A DNA stretch of 9,092 nt from an uncultured Porphyromonadaceae bacterium (GCA_900540625.1 UQGP01000060.1:1-9092), one strand, 5' to 3'; positions 1 to 6,766 are shown, counted from the stretch's first letter. A program made the numbers and translations. Notes: generated from the letters alone by a model not told the origin.

Positions 1-35
1 GCTCTATGGCGTTGCTCGTTACGCTGTCACCTAAA

Positions 36-54
36 TTTATTTAGGACAATATTG
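36..54 (+). repeat. 19-bp repeat, left copy (inverted relative to 9042-9060)
   Basis: The 19-mer TTTATTTAGGACAATATTG recurs as its exact reverse complement at 9042-9060. Identity stops at both edges: base 35 and base 55 both differ from the other copy. The left copy also sits in a palindrome, with CCTAAAT at 30-36 and ATTTAGG at 39-45. A 5-bp hairpin (GCGGA/TCCGC) follows at 62-75. A chance 19-bp match within 9 kb is very unlikely. It could be the terminal inverted repeat of an insertion sequence or a MITE, but no transposase is visible. I see no supported coding sequence in 1-79. Confidence 0.6.
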
Positions 55-79
55 CGCCGACGCGGACTTTTCCGCCAAC

Positions 80-114
80 TTTGATGCTATATATTCCATT
101 TTTATCTAATTTTG
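80..114 (+). promoter_or_regulatory. Bacteroidetes-type promoter of the GldB-like gene
   Basis: TAATTTTG at 107-114 matches the Bacteroidetes -7 consensus TAnnTTTG. TTTG at 80-83 could be the -33 element, with a 23-bp spacer that is slightly longer than usual. The predicted start of transcription is near 118, about 23 nt before the ATG at 141. This argues against the upstream in-frame starts at 81 and 84. Confidence 0.55.
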
Positions 115-140
115 CGCGAAGAATTTTTCCGTCAAGTATT

Positions 141-1124
141 ATGGTCAGAAAATATACATCTACATATATAATAATTCTCGCATCGCTGTTTTGCATATTC
201 GCCGGATGCACAAGTGGCAATAACGACGTGGTTCCGGAGCCAATTATTCGGCTTGACAGCCTTGCTCTGAAATCCCGTAACGGAGCTCAGACAATACTAC
301 CGAAGGATATTAAGTCGTGCGCCGATGCATTAATACAGTATCTGGGGCAGACGCATGGCGACACGACTTGGCAGGCTTACGCCTCGTCTCGCGCCGTGGC
401 CGCGTTTGCACCGGAAGCGGCAAAAGCGTTTCCAAACCTCGCTCCACTACGCGATACCTTGGGTATGATATTGCATAATGCCGCCGTCTCGGGATTGGTG
501 TTGCCTCATCGTCATTATGCGTCCGTTGTATGGTCCGACCGCAAGTCTATCGTAATCAACGAACCATACGTTTTTGTTGCACTAAACCATTACCTCGGCA
601 GCGAACATCCGGCATATTCAGGGTGGCCACAATATATTCGCGCCACAAAAAAGCCGCAAATGTTACCCTACGACTTGGCCGAAGCACTCATTGCCGAGGC
701 ATATCCATACGACAGCCTTGCAATTGCACGGCGCACCGTATTGTCGCGCTTATTGTACGAAGGTGCATTGGCCTACGCCAAGACGCAAGTCGTCCCGGAA
801 GCTTCGGAAGCTCTTGCTCTCGGATATAATGAAGCGACTATGGCTGACATACATTCCAACGAGGCATTTATTTGGCGACACCTTATCGAAGGTCAAATGC
901 TCTACTCAACAGATGCGACACTTATGGAAAAACTTTTTGATCCGGCACCGCAAACATATATCATCAGTCCCGACGCTCCGGGACGCGTAGTCCGTTATAT
1001 AGGCCTCCAAATAGTCACGAGTTTCTTGAAAAAATATCCTGAAACGTCTCTGGTACAACTATTGTCTCCGAGCTTTTTCGGGGCAAAAAACAGCCTCGAA
1101 AAGGCCGGATACGCACCGGCTTAA
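141..1124 (+). CDS. gldB: GldB-like gliding-motility-family lipoprotein
   Basis: The predicted product is a 327-residue lipoprotein. From the ATG at 141 it begins with Lys/Arg, then a hydrophobic stretch, then a lipobox ending IFAGC with the lipidated Cys at residue 23, a normal signal-peptide length. Starts at 81 or 84 would put 20 extra polar and aromatic residues before the signal and lie upstream of the likely transcription start. The segment at residues 149-167 (NHYLGSEHPAYSGWPQYIR) and the C-terminal stretch at 280-308 (PGRVVRYIGLQIV then a Leu/Ser-rich tail) resemble the GldB lipoprotein family. In Flavobacterium GldB is needed for gliding, and homologues are common in non-gliding Bacteroidales, where their role is unknown. 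The assignment comes from motif memory, not a search. It appears to be a single-gene unit. Confidence 0.68.
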   Translation: MVRKYTSTYIIILASLFCIFAGCTSGNNDVVPEPIIRLDSLALKSRNGAQTILPKDIKSCADALIQYLGQTHGDTTWQAYASSRAVAAFAPEAAKAFPNLAPLRDTLGMILHNAAVSGLVLPHRHYASVVWSDRKSIVINEPYVFVALNHYLGSEHPAYSGWPQYIRATKKPQMLPYDLAEALIAEAYPYDSLAIARRTVLSRLLYEGALAYAKTQVVPEASEALALGYNEATMADIHSNEAFIWRHLIEGQMLYSTDATLMEKLFDPAPQTYIISPDAPGRVVRYIGLQIVTSFLKKYPETSLVQLLSPSFFGAKNSLEKAGYAPA

Positions 1125-1248
1125 CAACAATTAACCATTACGCATCACTCCCCCTTTCGACACGCTTCCACGCAGTTGTCAAATGTTAAATGCGGCATAG
1201 TGAGCAACGATTTTGCCCATAAAATAAGCCGTATTCAGCAGACATATT

Positions 1249-1279
1249 TTTGATATTCAATATATTAGTTGTACCTTTG
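1249..1279 (+). promoter_or_regulatory. Promoter of the cysteine-free thioredoxin-fold gene
   Basis: TACCTTTG at 1272-1279 is a perfect TAnnTTTG -7 element. TTTG at 1249-1252 is a good -33 element with the expected 19-bp spacer. This is the best promoter match in the window. The predicted transcription start near 1283 leaves a leader of about 120 nt before the gene at 1406. The stretch 1125-1248 before it shows no gene and no clear terminator. Confidence 0.75.
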
Positions 1280-1302
1280 CATCGCAATCCTAAAAGGAAA
1301 CC

Positions 1303-1381
1303 GGCTCTACAGCGGTAGTGCCACGCCGAAAATCGGCAAGATGTGCTCTAAAAAAGCAGTGTATGCTCCAATGCACATCTT
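1303..1381 (+). promoter_or_regulatory. Structured leader RNA with three tandem hairpins
   Basis: Three hairpins lie almost end to end in the predicted 5' leader. Hairpin 1 (1303-1322) is GGC-T-CTAC, loop AGCG, GTAG-T-GCC, seven pairs with one T-T mismatch. Hairpin 2 (1325-1337) is GCCGA, loop AAA, TCGGC. Hairpin 3 (1338-1381) has the 9-bp stem AAGATGTGC/GCACATCTT and a loop that can form a smaller AGCA/TGCT stem. I do not recognise a known riboswitch. It may be a cis-regulatory leader or a separate small RNA. The folding is by eye only. Confidence 0.5.
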
Positions 1382-1405
1382 AGTGTAGAACTATAACGAT
1401 TTGCA

Positions 1406-1900
1406 ATGAGAAAACAACTTATTATTATTGTGCTTTTAGTCGGTCTGCTTTCTGTCACTTACGGTTTTGAATCCACTCCCACAGCAGCAACAATCGGCGA
1501 TGAGGCCCCGGCATTCAGTGTAAACGATGCGCAACGCACATTCGCACTTGACAGTCATAAAGGACGTTATACACTCGTAGCTTTTTGGACCTCGGAAGAT
1601 GCACAATCGCGTATCACGGCTACAGAATACAGCCGCTGGTATCAAAATACCACAAAAGCCAACGTCGTTGACTATGCAGCGATAAATCTTGATGAAGACC
1701 CTGTGTTATACCGCGAGATTATCCGTCAAGATGGCCTCCCAAACCGGACGCAATATTTTGCCGGGCCGGCACTTGCACGAAACCTACGGAGCGTCTACGG
1801 CATATCCGAACATTATGGCGCCGTACTCATAAATCCGAGCGGTCGTATCGTAGCCGTCAACCCCACGAAGGCAACGCTGGATGCGCTAACACTCTCATAA
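1406..1900 (+). CDS. Exported thioredoxin/TlpA-fold protein lacking cysteines
   Basis: A 164-residue protein with an N-terminal signal sequence (RK at 2-3, hydrophobic core at about 5-18, possible cleavage near residue 20), so probably periplasmic or envelope-located. The redoxin/TlpA fold is suggested by GDEAPAFSVND at 31-41, GRYTLVAFWTSEDAQSR at 53-69, the NLDED turn at 94-98 and the strand VLINPSGRIVAVN at 140-152. In active TlpA-like proteins the FW segment runs into WCxxC. Here that site reads FWTSEDAQS, and the protein has no cysteine at all. The usual cis-proline loop before the last strands is replaced by SEHYGA. It therefore cannot do thiol-disulfide exchange, and a binding, scaffold or chaperone role is possible. 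The 120-nt leader upstream suggests post-transcriptional control. A terminator follows, so it is probably monocistronic. Confidence 0.7.
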   Translation: MRKQLIIIVLLVGLLSVTYGFESTPTAATIGDEAPAFSVNDAQRTFALDSHKGRYTLVAFWTSEDAQSRITATEYSRWYQNTTKANVVDYAAINLDEDPVLYREIIRQDGLPNRTQYFAGPALARNLRSVYGISEHYGAVLINPSGRIVAVNPTKATLDALTLS

Positions 1901-1961
1901 TCTTAGCCACAGCAATCTAAAGGCTTCATCCATTCCATAGATATGGACAGCAAAAACAATT

Positions 1962-1992
1962 GAGAACGGCAACGCGCCGCTCTCTTTTTTTT
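1962..1992 (+). terminator. Intrinsic terminator after the thioredoxin-fold gene
   Basis: GAGAACGGC (1962-1970) pairs with GCCGCTCTC (1976-1984) across the loop AACGC with one A-C mismatch. Eight T residues follow at 1985-1992. The position, about 60 nt after the stop at 1900, fits a factor-independent terminator that separates this gene from prs. Confidence 0.75.
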
Positions 1993-2067
1993 GCTAATTA
2001 TGAACCGCACACGTATTGTTTGAAAGTTTTTATAGCCGAATAATATGGGCGGACGCAAAAAAAAGAC

Positions 2068-2093
2068 TACCTTTGCAGTGAGATTAGTCTCAC
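2068..2093 (+). promoter_or_regulatory. prs -7 promoter element and 5'-terminal mRNA hairpin
   Basis: TACCTTTG at 2068-2075 matches TAnnTTTG. No convincing -33 TTTG lies 19-23 bp upstream. The predicted transcription start (about 2079) coincides with a perfect 6-bp hairpin, GTGAGA, loop TTAG, TCTCAC, at 2078-2093. The prs mRNA would thus begin with a stem-loop, an arrangement that often protects transcripts from 5' decay. The leader is about 49 nt. Confidence 0.55.
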
Positions 2094-2127
2094 CCAATCC
2101 TTTCAATTACCATTCTTCAAAAGAAAA

Positions 2128-3072
2128 ATGAATACACCACAAGTACCTTTCAAAATCTTCGCGGGCACACGCTCGCTCTATATGGCCGAAGAGATTTGCC
2201 GCGAGCTGAACGTTCCCTTAGGCAAGATGAACATCCAGCACTTCGCCGACGGAGAGTTTGAAGTATCTTTCGAGGAATCCATTCGAGGCTGCGAGGTATA
2301 CCTTGTACAGTCCACATTCCCTAACAGTGACAACCTGATGGAACTGCTGCTGATGATAGATGCCGCCAAGCGTGCGTCGGCACGTTCCGTCATTGCCGTG
2401 ATGCCCTACTTCGGATGGGCTCGCCAGGATCGCAAGGACAAACCTCGCGTATCAATTGCAGCCAAATTGGTGAGTGATTTGCTCATGACAGCCGGCGTAG
2501 ACCGCGTAATCACTATGGACCTGCACGCCGATCAGATACAAGGCTTCTTCAATATCCCGGTTGACCACTTGTACGCATCCTCGGTGTTTATACCCTATAT
2601 CCAATCGCTCAAGCTTGAAGATTTGGTAATTGCAACGCCCGACGTAGGCGGAGCAAAACGTGCCAACTCCTACGCCAAATACCTCGGAGTTCCTTTGGTT
2701 CTGTGCCACAAACAACGAGCAAAAGCCAATGTGGTTGAACACATGACCATCATAGGCGACGTCAAAGACAAAAACGTTATTCTGATTGACGATATGGTGG
2801 ACACGGCCGGCACAATAGCCAAAGCAGCCGACCTGATGATGGCCAATGGCGCACGCAGCGTTCGCGCCGTTGCTTCCCACGCCATAATGAGCGACCCGGC
2901 CACACAACGCGTAATGGACAGCGCTCTCTGCGAGATGATTTTCACAAACTCTATCCCGTACAATAAAGAGTGCTCCAAGTGCCATATCATCTCCATCGCC
3001 GGCATCTTTGCAGACACCATACGCCGCGTACACGAAAACCGTTCAATCTCCTCGCAATACCTCATCAAATAA
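2128..3072 (+). CDS. prs: Ribose-phosphate pyrophosphokinase (PRPP synthetase)
   Basis: A 314-residue cytoplasmic enzyme making 5-phosphoribosyl-1-pyrophosphate from ribose 5-phosphate and ATP, the precursor for purine, pyrimidine, histidine, tryptophan and NAD synthesis. The length is normal for class I PRPP synthetases. Visible motifs are FADGE at 39-43, the ATP-loop region YFGWARQDRKDKPR at 94-107, the metal/ATP-binding DLHADQIQGFF at 131-141 with His133, the flexible-loop Lys195 and Arg197 in CHKQRAKANV, and the PRPP-binding loop LIDDMVDTAGT at 219-229. All key residues look intact. The ATG at 2128 follows an A-rich stretch without a Shine-Dalgarno site, which is typical of the phylum. 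The GH13 gene starts 27 bp after the stop and is probably co-transcribed. Confidence 0.96.
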   Translation: MNTPQVPFKIFAGTRSLYMAEEICRELNVPLGKMNIQHFADGEFEVSFEESIRGCEVYLVQSTFPNSDNLMELLLMIDAAKRASARSVIAVMPYFGWARQDRKDKPRVSIAAKLVSDLLMTAGVDRVITMDLHADQIQGFFNIPVDHLYASSVFIPYIQSLKLEDLVIATPDVGGAKRANSYAKYLGVPLVLCHKQRAKANVVEHMTIIGDVKDKNVILIDDMVDTAGTIAKAADLMMANGARSVRAVASHAIMSDPATQRVMDSALCEMIFTNSIPYNKECSKCHIISIAGIFADTIRRVHENRSISSQYLIK

Positions 3073-3099
3073 TACCCACCACCCTGCATCTGACAGCCT

Positions 3100-4815
3100 A
3101 TGACAGACAGTCGTAAGGGGACAAACGCGCAGCGTCCGGTAATATACCAGATGCTGCCGCGTTTATATACCAATTATTGTCCCAACCCCATACCCGGAGC
3201 GCCAATCACCAAGAACGGCTGCGGAAAGCTTAACTCAATTACAGACACAGTAATTCGAGACATTGCCTCCTTGGGAGTCACCCATATATGGTACACCGGC
3301 ATCATCGAACACGCCCACGATGCAGACTACACTCGATACGGCATCCGGCGCGACAATCCGTATATAATCAAAGGACGAGCCGGCAGTCCCTATGCCATCA
3401 CCGACTACTACGACATCGACCCGGACTTGGCGGAACACGTGCCTGCACGAATGGTCGAATTCGAAGCGTTGGTACATCGAACTCACGATGCGGGGCTGAA
3501 AGTCATCATTGACTTTGTCCCCAACCACGTTGGACGGCAATACAATAGCGATGCTGCGCCCGACGGGGTCAAGGACCTCGGCGAAGGTGACAACAAAGAA
3601 ATGTTTTTCAGTCCCGACAATAATTTCTACTACATTACGCGTCAACAATTTGCCCCACAAGGCGTATACCTTGGCGAGCCGAACACAGCTGATGCGTATG
3701 TCGAATTTCCGGCTCGTGCTTCAGGCAACGATTGCTACACAGCTTTTCCCGGTCGTAACGATTGGTATGACACCATCAAATTGAACTATGGCGTTGACCC
3801 TTGGAATGGGTCCAAGCATTTCCAACCGATACCGGAAACATGGCACAAGATGCTTGACATTATGATGTTTTGGGCCGGGAAAGGTATTGATGGTATGCGC
3901 TGTGATATGGTACACATGGTACCCGTCGAATTTTGGAACTGGGCTATTGCACAAGTCAAACATCGCTACCCTAATATTATATTCATTGCCGAAATATACG
4001 ATGTAGCTTTATACCGTCAATACATCCACTATGGCGGCTTTGATTACCTCTACGATAAAGTGACATTATATGATACACTGCGCAACATCGTTACAGGCAA
4101 CGGCACATCGGCTGCTGCGCTGACCGGATGCTGGCAAACCGTGGACGACATACGCGACCATATGCTGCATTTTCTCGAGAACCACGATGAACAACGCTAT
4201 GCATCACCCCAATTCGCCGGACGGGCAGACACCGTTCTTCCTGCATTGGTAGTAAGTGCCACCTTCGACCGCGGTCCTATGATGATATATATGGGACAAG
4301 AACTTGGCGAGCAAGCTCTTGAAGCCGAAGGATACAGTGGACATGACGGACGCACAACGATTTTTGACTATTGGAGCATCGAAAAAATTCGCCGCCATTT
4401 GGCCAAGGGTACATGTCGAGGCAGGCTCACCGCCGACGAGAAAAAGCTGCGTCAGACCTACGCCAAAGTCCTGCGCCTATGCAACGATAGCCCCGCAATA
4501 AGGCTCGGAAATTTCTTTGACCTGATGTACGTCAATTACGACAACCCGGGCATAAATCCGCACTATCACTATGCGTATATGCGCGGCGACGGCAATGAAA
4601 CATTCCTCATCGTATGCAATTTCGGAAGCAGTGATGCCGATATCAGCGTGAAAGTACCTCGTGCAGCATTCGACTACTTACACCTACGACCGGGCCGCTA
4701 TAATGCCAATGAAGCCCTATGCGGCGAAAAGGCTGTCCTTGACATGCAGCCTGATTGCCTGGTATGCGTTCACGTACCGGCGCATGGCGCCACACTTTGG
4801 CGAATGAACGTCTGA
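3100..4815 (+). CDS. Cytoplasmic GH13 alpha-amylase-family enzyme
   Basis: A 571-residue glycoside hydrolase or transglycosylase of family GH13 with no signal peptide, so presumably acting on intracellular alpha-glucans or malto-oligosaccharides. It is not a surface SusG-type amylase. Family motifs appear in order: region I DFVPNH at 138-143, region II GMRCD with nucleophile Asp269, region III FIAE with acid/base Glu298, and region IV ENHD with Asp363. The barrel starts near VIYQMLPRLY (14-23), and a C-terminal beta-domain follows from about 485, with TFLIVCNFGSSD at 501-512. The catalytic triad is complete. The subfamily (amylase, maltogenic enzyme or transferase) cannot be read by eye. It lies 27 bp after prs on the same strand with no promoter or terminator between, so it is probably the second gene of that operon. 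Confidence 0.88.
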   Translation: MTDSRKGTNAQRPVIYQMLPRLYTNYCPNPIPGAPITKNGCGKLNSITDTVIRDIASLGVTHIWYTGIIEHAHDADYTRYGIRRDNPYIIKGRAGSPYAITDYYDIDPDLAEHVPARMVEFEALVHRTHDAGLKVIIDFVPNHVGRQYNSDAAPDGVKDLGEGDNKEMFFSPDNNFYYITRQQFAPQGVYLGEPNTADAYVEFPARASGNDCYTAFPGRNDWYDTIKLNYGVDPWNGSKHFQPIPETWHKMLDIMMFWAGKGIDGMRCDMVHMVPVEFWNWAIAQVKHRYPNIIFIAEIYDVALYRQYIHYGGFDYLYDKVTLYDTLRNIVTGNGTSAAALTGCWQTVDDIRDHMLHFLENHDEQRYASPQFAGRADTVLPALVVSATFDRGPMMIYMGQELGEQALEAEGYSGHDGRTTIFDYWSIEKIRRHLAKGTCRGRLTADEKKLRQTYAKVLRLCNDSPAIRLGNFFDLMYVNYDNPGINPHYHYAYMRGDGNETFLIVCNFGSSDADISVKVPRAAFDYLHLRPGRYNANEALCGEKAVLDMQPDCLVCVHVPAHGATLWRMNV

Positions 4816-4873
4816 TGATACAATATAGTTGCATCTGAATCCTGAACCTATAGGTCAAATTCAGAAAGCTTAT

Positions 4874-4913
4874 GATTCAACCCTGCTACAGGCGTCTGCA
4901 GTAGGGTTGAATC
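4874..4913 (+). terminator. Long hairpin downstream of the GH13 gene
   Basis: GATTCAACCCT (4874-4884) is perfectly complementary to AGGGTTGAATC (4903-4913), giving an 11-bp stem with an 18-nt loop. It lies about 60 nt after the GH13 stop. No T-tract follows, so it may be a 3'-end-stabilising hairpin or a non-canonical terminator. The rest of 4816-4950 holds no gene I can support. Confidence 0.5.
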
Positions 4914-4952
4914 GTATATCGGCTTCACTTCTGAGCCGTAGAGCTTCTACAC

Positions 4953-4993
4953 AAAAAAAAAGCCGGCCAATGGTATCACACCATCAGCCCGGC
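4953..4993 (-). terminator. Intrinsic terminator of the radical SAM/peptide operon
   Basis: Read on the minus strand, GCCGG (4993-4989) pairs with CCGGC (4966-4962). An inner stem ATGGT/ACCAT (4984-4980 with 4974-4970) adds to it, and nine T residues follow (plus-strand A run at 4953-4961). It lies about 75 nt after the stop of the precursor peptide gene. This defines the end of the three-gene minus-strand transcript. Confidence 0.82.
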
Positions 4994-5066
4994 AAACTAT
5001 CCAAGTGAAATTCTACACAATTTATCTATTCAATTATTTCCCTTTGGATTTAACTTCTTTTTTGAC

Positions 5067-5240
5067 TTAGGTTCCACATATCGTTTTGCAGTTTCCGAAC
5101 GTGGGGCAATTGTTCTTATTGATAATAAGATTCGGGTCGGCCGGATCGTCTGTTCCACCGCCTTTGCCTCCGCGTATCACCAACTGCTTGGCTTCATCCA
5201 GGAGCTCTAAGTCAGATGTCTTAATAATTTTCTTTTCCAT
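5067..5240 (-). CDS. Putative RiPP precursor peptide (57 aa, three-Cys core)
   Basis: A short gene running from ATG at 5240 to TAA at 5069-5067. The N-terminal part (residues 1-23) is charged and helix-like, with LELLDEAKQLVIR just before glycine pairs: GG at 24-25 and GGG at 27-29. An Asp/Pro/Asn-rich linker (DDPADPN at 31-37) follows. The C-terminal core at 41-57 reads NKNNCPTFGNCKTICGT, with Cys45, Cys51 and Cys55 spaced C-x5-C-x3-C, and these are the only cysteines. A leader, a double-glycine site and a short Cys-bearing core next to a radical SAM/SPASM enzyme are the hallmarks of a ribosomally made, post-translationally modified peptide. Thioether cross-links (sactipeptide or ranthipeptide type) are one possibility; the chemistry is inferred. 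It is the last gene of the operon, 30 bp after the 69-residue gene and just before a strong terminator. Confidence 0.78.
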   Translation of the reverse strand: MEKKIIKTSDLELLDEAKQLVIRGGKGGGTDDPADPNLIINKNNCPTFGNCKTICGT

Positions 5241-5270
5241 ATAATACTATTTTATGTGTCTTCATATTCA

Positions 5271-5480
5271 TTAGAGTCGGGCTCTTGATTTACTTATGTT
5301 TGAAATCAAGTGTTTGTTCATGGCCAACGCATATTGCCAATTGCTACGCGTTGTATAGACCATCGACAAGTAGTTGCCTGCTTGAGAATCGATTCGCAGG
5401 TCTATAAAATCATATATCTTGTCCGATGAAGCACTCCGCCCATCGAGATATGTTACATATCCTATGTTGTACTCGGTCAT
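5271..5480 (-). CDS. Unknown 69-aa protein translationally coupled to the maturase
   Basis: The start codon (5480-5478) overlaps the maturase stop (5479-5477) as ATGA, a classic sign of translational coupling and good evidence that this small frame is real. The 69-residue product has no signal peptide, no membrane segment and no cysteines. By eye it may alternate strand-helix-strand-helix: YNIGYVTYLD (4-13), SSDKIYDFIDLRI (18-30), NYLSMVYTT (36-44), then WQYALAMNKHLISNI (47-61) with a basic tail. I recognise no family. It does not look like a typical PqqD-type recognition domain. Its place between the maturase and the precursor suggests an accessory role such as leader binding, chaperone or immunity. 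A truncated remnant of a larger protein is the alternative. Confidence 0.62.
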   Translation of the reverse strand: MTEYNIGYVTYLDGRSASSDKIYDFIDLRIDSQAGNYLSMVYTTRSNWQYALAMNKHLISNISKSRARL

Positions 5481-6766
5481 ACAGCAGCCTCCTTTATGCG
5501 GACATAGTTTTTAAGTTCAGACGCAAATACACTGTCCTTATCTTTGTATTGGCATCTGATGCGGCCGTTTCTTTCACCTTCGACCATTCGGCGCTTGGGA
5601 CACGGGCCGAAGCAAAGAGGCAAATATTTGCATCTTTCACACTCCGACTTGGCTGTGAAGATATTAGCATCACATTCCTGCGGACGATTATTCCATTTGA
5701 TTGCCCCATCACTGAGCAGCATACCGCGAGCCTGAGACATATCGACATTGGAACAACGGTCTACAGTACCGTCCGGGAATACGGCATGGTAGTGAACCTT
5801 CTCCACATAACACGGCGCCGGACTATCAAAGTCGTGGAATACATTGTATCCTTTGCGAACCATATCTTCCATTATTGTACCGACTTTGGCGCTGAGTTCG
5901 TCAGAGAACTTCTCTTGCCAAACCTTGCGGAACATTATCTGCACTCGGTTGCGGAAGGGAGCAAGTATCGAATCAATCTGTGCAACAATATCTTCGTCAA
6001 GATTGTCTTTCGTATAGTTGATTCGTACAACCACATTTGCCTCAGGTATAACATCACACAATGTATATATATTGTGGAGAATTAAGGAGAATGAGTCGCT
6101 GATGGTGGCGTTATACCGTGTAGCGTTGTGGTGAACCCTGCTGCCGTCTATGGTGATTTGGAAATTACGGAACTTCAATCCGGACATTTCGCTTATCATT
6201 TCCGGCGTCAGTAGCGATCCATTGGTTGTGATGCTTGACATAAAATCAATACCGTTATCTCGGCAATACGCGGAAGCAAAAGACGAAAGCCTGCGCATAC
6301 TATCGTAATTGAGCAGCGGTTCGCCACCGAACCACGACAAATTGAAGGATTTGATCTTATTGTCGTGCAGATAACGTGCTATGTGAGACTTGATTTTATC
6401 TTCCGTATCCGTTGTCAGGGCAACGTGCTTGTGCTTTTGGACACAATACCAGCATGAGAAATTGCACGCATACGTAGTCATAACCAGTAATGTGTATGCG
6501 CGTTCGGTTCGATATGATTCAAATGCCTTGGACAAAGAAATATACTCCTCTTTGTTGTCATCTACAACAAATCCATTATCATGCAACGTTGCACATAATT
6601 CGGCATATGCCGGGATAGCCGTATATTGATCTATGTCGTCTATAATTTCCTTAAGCCTCGACGTATGTTTTTCGGGGAAACGGAAGAAGCGTTTGGTACA
6701 AGCGTTGAACACCAACGTTTTACCATCGGTGCCGGTGCTGAATATATTATATGCACTGCCTTTCAT
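5477..6766 (-). CDS. Radical SAM/SPASM peptide maturase
   Basis: A 429-residue radical S-adenosylmethionine enzyme. The N-terminal domain (about 1-85, YNIFSTGTDGKTLVFN then a short helical region ending GFVVDD) resembles the N-terminal segment of Bacteroidetes peptide maturases and may help bind the leader. The radical SAM core starts near 92, with the cluster motif C101-x3-C105-x2-C108 and the SAM-binding WFGGEP at 145-150. The C-terminal SPASM domain is complete: C319-x13-G333-x4-C338, then C376-x2-C379-x5-C385-x3-C389 and C405, which would bind two auxiliary Fe-S clusters. Relatives include anaerobic sulfatase maturases and thioether-forming RiPP enzymes. No sulfatase gene is nearby and a Cys-bearing peptide gene lies downstream, so peptide modification is favoured. 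It is the first gene of the minus-strand operon, preceded by a TATCTTTG promoter. Confidence 0.9.
   Translation of the reverse strand: MKGSAYNIFSTGTDGKTLVFNACTKRFFRFPEKHTSRLKEIIDDIDQYTAIPAYAELCATLHDNGFVVDDNKEEYISLSKAFESYRTERAYTLLVMTTYACNFSCWYCVQKHKHVALTTDTEDKIKSHIARYLHDNKIKSFNLSWFGGEPLLNYDSMRRLSSFASAYCRDNGIDFMSSITTNGSLLTPEMISEMSGLKFRNFQITIDGSRVHHNATRYNATISDSFSLILHNIYTLCDVIPEANVVVRINYTKDNLDEDIVAQIDSILAPFRNRVQIMFRKVWQEKFSDELSAKVGTIMEDMVRKGYNVFHDFDSPAPCYVEKVHYHAVFPDGTVDRCSNVDMSQARGMLLSDGAIKWNNRPQECDANIFTAKSECERCKYLPLCFGPCPKRRMVEGERNGRIRCQYKDKDSVFASELKNYVRIKEAAV

Noticed and set aside
2..34. Possible C-terminus of an upstream gene (ending ARYAVT then TAA)
   Set aside because: Ten codons are too few to support a coding call, and other frames are equally open there.
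81..140. Longer start for the GldB-like lipoprotein at 81 or 84
   Set aside because: It would bury the lipoprotein signal 20 residues inside the protein, and the predicted promoter lies downstream of those codons.
2452..3033. 193-residue open frame antisense to prs
   Set aside because: It lies fully inside the prs coding sequence on the other strand, is Cys/His/Gly-rich with no recognisable domain, and is explained by codon bias of prs.
5426..6085. 219-residue plus-strand open frame opposite the radical SAM gene
   Set aside because: It overlaps the SPASM domain and the 69-residue gene, has no family resemblance and no promoter. The minus-strand genes carry clear motifs.
5477..6766. Anaerobic sulfatase maturase (anSME)
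   Set aside because: The SPASM layout is compatible, but no sulfatase is present, while a GG-leader peptide with three cysteines lies in the same operon.
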